A stretch of 64,000 nt of DNA from assembly GCA_018660835.1 (NCBI GenBank), contig JABJJN010000003.1, positions 1 through 64,000 on the forward strand. Reading direction: 5' to 3'. The stretch's first letter is position 1. Each line of letters starts with the position of its first letter. The notes under the pieces were generated by a model. It was not told where the DNA came from, made no database searches, and saw nothing but the letters and a program-made list of their open reading frames with translations. Made by a program: the position numbers and the translations under genes. Positions 60,546 through 64,000 of this stretch are shown piece after piece. Source of the stretch: Gemmatimonadota bacterium (lineage in GTDB: Bacteria > Latescibacterota > UBA2968 > UBA8231).

Positions 60546-62103
60546 AAACAATCGCCATGCTCCCCGCCGCCCATCCGTACGCCAGATCTGTACTTGGATG
60601 GCAACGGGCAGCTTACTCATGGCAACCTCACCACAGGCTCAGGCCTTCACCGACGTGTCCGATGCGAGTGGTAGCGCCAACACGGGATTCTATAGTCCCG
60701 GCTTTTCGTGGGGAGACTATGACGCGGACGGCGATCTGGATCTCTACGTCGCAAATTGGGCAACGGCCGTGTCGGTGCCAGCGAACAAGCTGCTGAACAA
60801 TGCGGGTGACTCAACCTTTGCTGACGTCGCTGCGAGCCTCGGTGTCGACAATGATCAGAACAGTATCGCAGCGACCTGGGCCGACTACGACAACGACGGC
60901 GACCTGGATCTGTATGTGGTGGATTTCTTTGACCAGGACTACCTCTACCAGAGCCAATCGAGCGGCACTGCCTTCAGCGAAGTGGGGAGAAGCCAGCAAC
61001 TGGTGAATCTCATCAAGGCCGGCAGTGAGACGTCTGCGGCCTTCGGTGATGCCGACAACGATGGTTGGCTCGACCTCTACATCGGCAAGTTCTACCACGA
61101 CAACGAACTGTACATGAGTCGGGGTGACGGCACCTTTGATCGAGTGGACGACCTCGGTGCAGGTGACCGACGCGACACGGCCGGATTCGACTGGGTCGAT
61201 ATCGACAATGACGGCGATCTCGATCTGTATGTCGTGAATCGCGATCAGGAGAACGCGCTGTATCGCAACGATCTGTCCGATTCGGGCCCCTTCACTGAAA
61301 TCGGCTGTGCCCTGAGTGTCGCCAATACCCAGATCGGTCAAGCGGGCGCGTGGGCGGACTACGACAACGACGGCGATCTCGACGTTTTTCTCGCCAATGT
61401 GGGCGCCAATGCCCTCTATCGGAATGATGGCGGCACCGAATTCGTCAATATTGCCGCCGACGCCGGTGTACGACAGAGTGGCTCTGGATGGCTGACGACC
61501 GCCGCCGGCTGGGCAGACTACAATGGCGATGGTTACCTCGACCTGTATCTGGCCAGCGGTGGCGATGAGCAGTTCCAGCCAGACCTGCTCTTTGCGGGCA
61601 ATGTGAGTGGAATCTTTGCAGATTCGACCTCTTCTGCGGGCCTGCCGACGTCCGTCACAGCGCAGCTGTCGGCAGGTTGGGCAGACTTCGACAACAACGG
61701 TTCACCCGATCTGTATGCGACCAATGGCTTTGGGCCCTTTGGACCGGGCAACCGACTGTTTCGCAACAACCGCAGTGCCGACCGGTTCCTTCGAGTCCTC
61801 GTACGGGGCAAGGGCCCCACTGCGAATGGGGCCAATCTGGCCGCCATTGGTGCGCAGATTCGCTTGATTGATGCCGCCAGCAATGACACAGTGGCCTATC
61901 AGCAGGTTCTGCCGCGGACAGCTCGTGTACGCACCGTTGAGAGTGAAGGTGTCACTGGCGCAGCTGCTGAGATCATCTTCGGCGCCCCAGCAGGCCCCTA
62001 CAATGTGCAGGTGAAGTTTCCAGGGAACGATGTGCCAATCACGAGAGGCGTGTTCGTTGGTGGCGAGATCGTGATCATCGATGAGGAAGTCTTCGACGAA
62101 TGA
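60535..62103 (+). CDS. Secreted FG-GAP repeat protein with C-terminal ASPIC/UnbV-like domain
   Basis: About 522 residues. I propose the TTG at 60535 (GGAAAAGGTGG upstream) because it gives a full signal peptide (RQICTWMATGSLLMATSPQA); an ATG at 60598 would leave it too short. FG-GAP/VCBS units fill ~35-380 (DYDADGDLDLYVANW, DYDNDGDLDLYVVDF, DYDNDGDLDVFLANV). The C-terminal ~110 residues resemble the ASPIC/UnbV module (FLRVLVRGKGPTANGANLA, IGAQIRLIDAAS). No FlgD-like tail is present, unlike its large neighbour. It overlaps the previous stop by 11 bases and the next start by ATGA, so the three genes form a coupled unit. Confidence 0.75.
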   Translation: MFVRNNRHAPRRPSVRQICTWMATGSLLMATSPQAQAFTDVSDASGSANTGFYSPGFSWGDYDADGDLDLYVANWATAVSVPANKLLNNAGDSTFADVAASLGVDNDQNSIAATWADYDNDGDLDLYVVDFFDQDYLYQSQSSGTAFSEVGRSQQLVNLIKAGSETSAAFGDADNDGWLDLYIGKFYHDNELYMSRGDGTFDRVDDLGAGDRRDTAGFDWVDIDNDGDLDLYVVNRDQENALYRNDLSDSGPFTEIGCALSVANTQIGQAGAWADYDNDGDLDVFLANVGANALYRNDGGTEFVNIAADAGVRQSGSGWLTTAAGWADYNGDGYLDLYLASGGDEQFQPDLLFAGNVSGIFADSTSSAGLPTSVTAQLSAGWADFDNNGSPDLYATNGFGPFGPGNRLFRNNRSADRFLRVLVRGKGPTANGANLAAIGAQIRLIDAASNDTVAYQQVLPRTARVRTVESEGVTGAAAEIIFGAPAGPYNVQVKFPGNDVPITRGVFVGGEIVIIDEEVFDE

Positions 62104-64000
62104 CCCGTAGCTTCGACACGATACGATCCTTGAAGTGTGCCGCTTGGGCGCTGACAGTGTGTACCTGTCTGGGTGCGCACCCAGCTGCCGGTGCCGCCAC
62201 CCGACAGACAGATGTCGGCGTGCGAGCCCTTGGCATGGGTGGCGCTTTTTCGGCGGTCGGCTCTGATGCGAGCACGATTCGCTGGAATCCGGCGGCGATT
62301 GCCACGTTGCAGCGTCAGGAGGTCCTTGGTGGTTATACCGATCGTTATGGTCTGGGGCTGAATGAATCATATCTCGGCTATGTTCTGCCGATTACCGATG
62401 CGCATGCAGTCGGGTTGGACTGGTTTCATCGCGGCTTCGATGATGTGAGTGGTGGTCTGGGACTGAATTCCGGACACAATTTGATGAGCCTAGCCTACGG
62501 CTATCGCAACAACATCGCTGCCCTGAAGCCATACATCGGCAACACAGCCATCGGCGGCACGCTGAAGTTTGTCACCCAGGATGCGGACCTCGATGGTCGG
62601 TCCGTCATGTCTGCATCGGGTCTTGGCTTTGACATCGGACTGCTGGCACCACTGCCGCACGGTCTACGTCTGGGCATTGCCGTGCAGGATCTCGGTGGCA
62701 CGTCCGTTGAGCACGATGGCGGCATCAGCGAACAGATCTTCGCTTCGCGCTGGCGTGTCGGCCTCGCCCACAAGCCGGTGGAGGGACTCACCATCGCTGC
62801 CGACGTGGACGACCATTTGCGCTTCGGTGCTGAATACTGGATTCGCGGACAACTGGCCCTGCGGGCCGGCGTACGCACAGAACTCGACACGCCTGAGAGT
62901 CGCGGCGACGCAACGACGCCCTCCGCTGGTTTCGGCGTGAAGTATCGCTTTGCGACGCTGGATTATGCCTACGAGCAGCATCCGATTCTTGATGCCACCC
63001 ACTATACGTCCCTGACGCTGGCCTACAATTCGAAGGTCATCGAGATCAAGGACGCGACAGTACGTCCCAATCCGATCTTCCGCTCGCTCTATCCGCACTA
63101 CCAGGAAGCGGACTTCTTCGATGTCGTCCTCTCAAATTCATCGCCGCAGCCGATCGAGGTCACAGTCGGCCTCATGCTGCCGCGCACGATGAGTGTCGAG
63201 CATACAGAACGTCTCACCCTGCCGCCGCAGAGCACCGAGAAGTATGCATTCTCTGTGACCTTCGATCCGGATCTGTTCAACGAGCCGGACGCCTACTACG
63301 ACAACTTCGTCACACCCATCGTCTCGGTAACCTATCAGCGCAATCGACGTGAACAGCGACTCGAGAAGCAGCTTGAGCGCGTCTACGTAGCTGGCAAGGG
63401 CAAGCTCAGCTGGAATGTGCCCGGCATGGCTGCCGCCTTCGTGACGCCCGCAGACCTGGCTGTAGCTGGATTCTCTCGTGGGTTGGTCGCCAGATACGAT
63501 GACATACTCTCTGGCCGCTTCAATCATTCGAATATGGGCAAGGCAGCCATCCTCTACGATGCCCTCGGCGTGTACCGATTCAGCTATCAGGCGGATCAGA
63601 AGACACCCTTTGCCAGCATTTCCGACGATCGCACGATCTTTGACACCGTGCAGTACCCCAGCGAGATGTTGGCCAAGCCCGAAGGGGTCGACACCAAGAT
63701 CGGCGATTGCGACGATCTGACCGTCCTCTACGCCTCGCTTCTGGAGAATCTGTCCATCGACACGGCCTTCCTCGAGGCCAATGAGCCCGGTAGAGGCCAT
63801 ATCTACCTGATGTTTGATGCGGGCATCCATCCCGATGCGGCAGAAGACCATTTCACCAGTTCGGCGGAGTATGTCGAATGGGAAGGTCGTATCTGGATTC
63901 CCGTAGAAACAACGATGGTCGGTTTCTCCTTCGGCGATGCATGGCGCACAGGCGTGGGCGAATACAAGCGTCTCGAGCCACGGGGCATGATCAACCAGGT
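62100..64000 (+). CDS. PorV-like outer-membrane protein with transglutaminase-like domain (partial)
   Basis: Open from the ATG at 62100 to the window edge (over 630 codons, no stop seen). A signal peptide (CAAWALTVCTCLGAHPAAG) is followed by a PorV/PorQ/UPF0164-type beta-barrel pattern: DVGVRALGMGGAFSAVGSDA, STIRWNPAAIA, LGIAVQDLGGTSV and GLAHKPVEGLTIAADVD. From ~residue 300 a second part follows; around residue 535 KIGDCDDLTVLYASLLE is the Cys-containing motif of transglutaminase-like domains, with GRGHIYLMFD as the likely His strand. PorV proteins handle type IX secretion substrates at the outer membrane. The gene is coupled (ATGA) to two secreted proteins, of which the first has a FlgD-like tail, which fits an export role. 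The fusion to a transglutaminase-like domain is unusual. Confidence 0.7.
   Translation, partial: MTRSFDTIRSLKCAAWALTVCTCLGAHPAAGAATRQTDVGVRALGMGGAFSAVGSDASTIRWNPAAIATLQRQEVLGGYTDRYGLGLNESYLGYVLPITDAHAVGLDWFHRGFDDVSGGLGLNSGHNLMSLAYGYRNNIAALKPYIGNTAIGGTLKFVTQDADLDGRSVMSASGLGFDIGLLAPLPHGLRLGIAVQDLGGTSVEHDGGISEQIFASRWRVGLAHKPVEGLTIAADVDDHLRFGAEYWIRGQLALRAGVRTELDTPESRGDATTPSAGFGVKYRFATLDYAYEQHPILDATHYTSLTLAYNSKVIEIKDATVRPNPIFRSLYPHYQEADFFDVVLSNSSPQPIEVTVGLMLPRTMSVEHTERLTLPPQSTEKYAFSVTFDPDLFNEPDAYYDNFVTPIVSVTYQRNRREQRLEKQLERVYVAGKGKLSWNVPGMAAAFVTPADLAVAGFSRGLVARYDDILSGRFNHSNMGKAAILYDALGVYRFSYQADQKTPFASISDDRTIFDTVQYPSEMLAKPEGVDTKIGDCDDLTVLYASLLENLSIDTAFLEANEPGRGHIYLMFDAGIHPDAAEDHFTSSAEYVEWEGRIWIPVETTMVGFSFGDAWRTGVGEYKRLEPRGMINQ

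Overview
The window looks like genomic DNA of an uncultured, GC-rich bacterium of the FCB superphylum, for example Latescibacterota, Handelsmanbacteria or a relative. This is inferred from secreted proteins with FG-GAP/VCBS repeats and a C-terminal FlgD-like sorting module (motif YPNPFNPETTIRF), from a PorV-like outer-membrane protein, and from the housekeeping block rho-rpmE-DUF1385-prfA-prmC-recA. No rRNA is present, so the phylum stays an inference.

Positions 1 to about 22,800 look like one side of an integrated mobile element. It contains an IS91-type transposase remnant, a replication-relaxation-like gene followed by 21-bp iteron-like repeats, a run of small unknown genes with hairpin leaders and a duplicated ~150-bp block, a large winged-helix/NACHT/HEAT-repeat STAND NTPase (a defence candidate), a short tyrosine recombinase, and a HerA-like ATPase with a nuclease-like tail. 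Next comes a same-strand row of single genes separated by related ~100-bp imperfect palindromes that resemble integron attC sites (12.7-18.4 kb); these genes include a PD-(D/E)XK protein and a PIN/membrane/winged-helix protein. After that come radC, an ArdC-like antirestriction gene, a GP88-like gene and a small excisionase-like gene. The element ends at a 3' fragment of a tRNA-Val gene (22.74-22.80 kb). A second copy of that fragment and its terminator lies at 26.5 kb, so this tRNA end is probably the attachment site and the intact tRNA lies left of the window.

From 22.8 kb onward the genes are chromosomal. They run: two secreted FlgD-tailed proteins (one FG-GAP/TolB-like, one formylglycine-enzyme-like with an apparent frameshift); a FliM-like chimera; an exported RidA protein; a Tat-exported class V aminotransferase; an epimerase; hpt; recA; prmC/prfA/DUF1385; rpmE; rho; two dockerin-like secreted paralogues; dnaG; two tRNAs; a TPR lipoprotein pair coupled to a split transketolase; a zinc-ribbon coiled-coil gene; the RNase P RNA; an LPP20-like gene; pyrF reading into tRNA-Pro; tRNA-Arg and tRNA-His; rfaE2; then three linked surface/secretion genes. 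These are a 1,900-residue FG-GAP/Ig-like protein, a second FG-GAP protein, and a PorV-like/transglutaminase-like protein cut off by the window edge.

Two genes change frame exactly at homopolymer runs (18,290 and 28,323), so some breaks may be assembly errors rather than real mutations.
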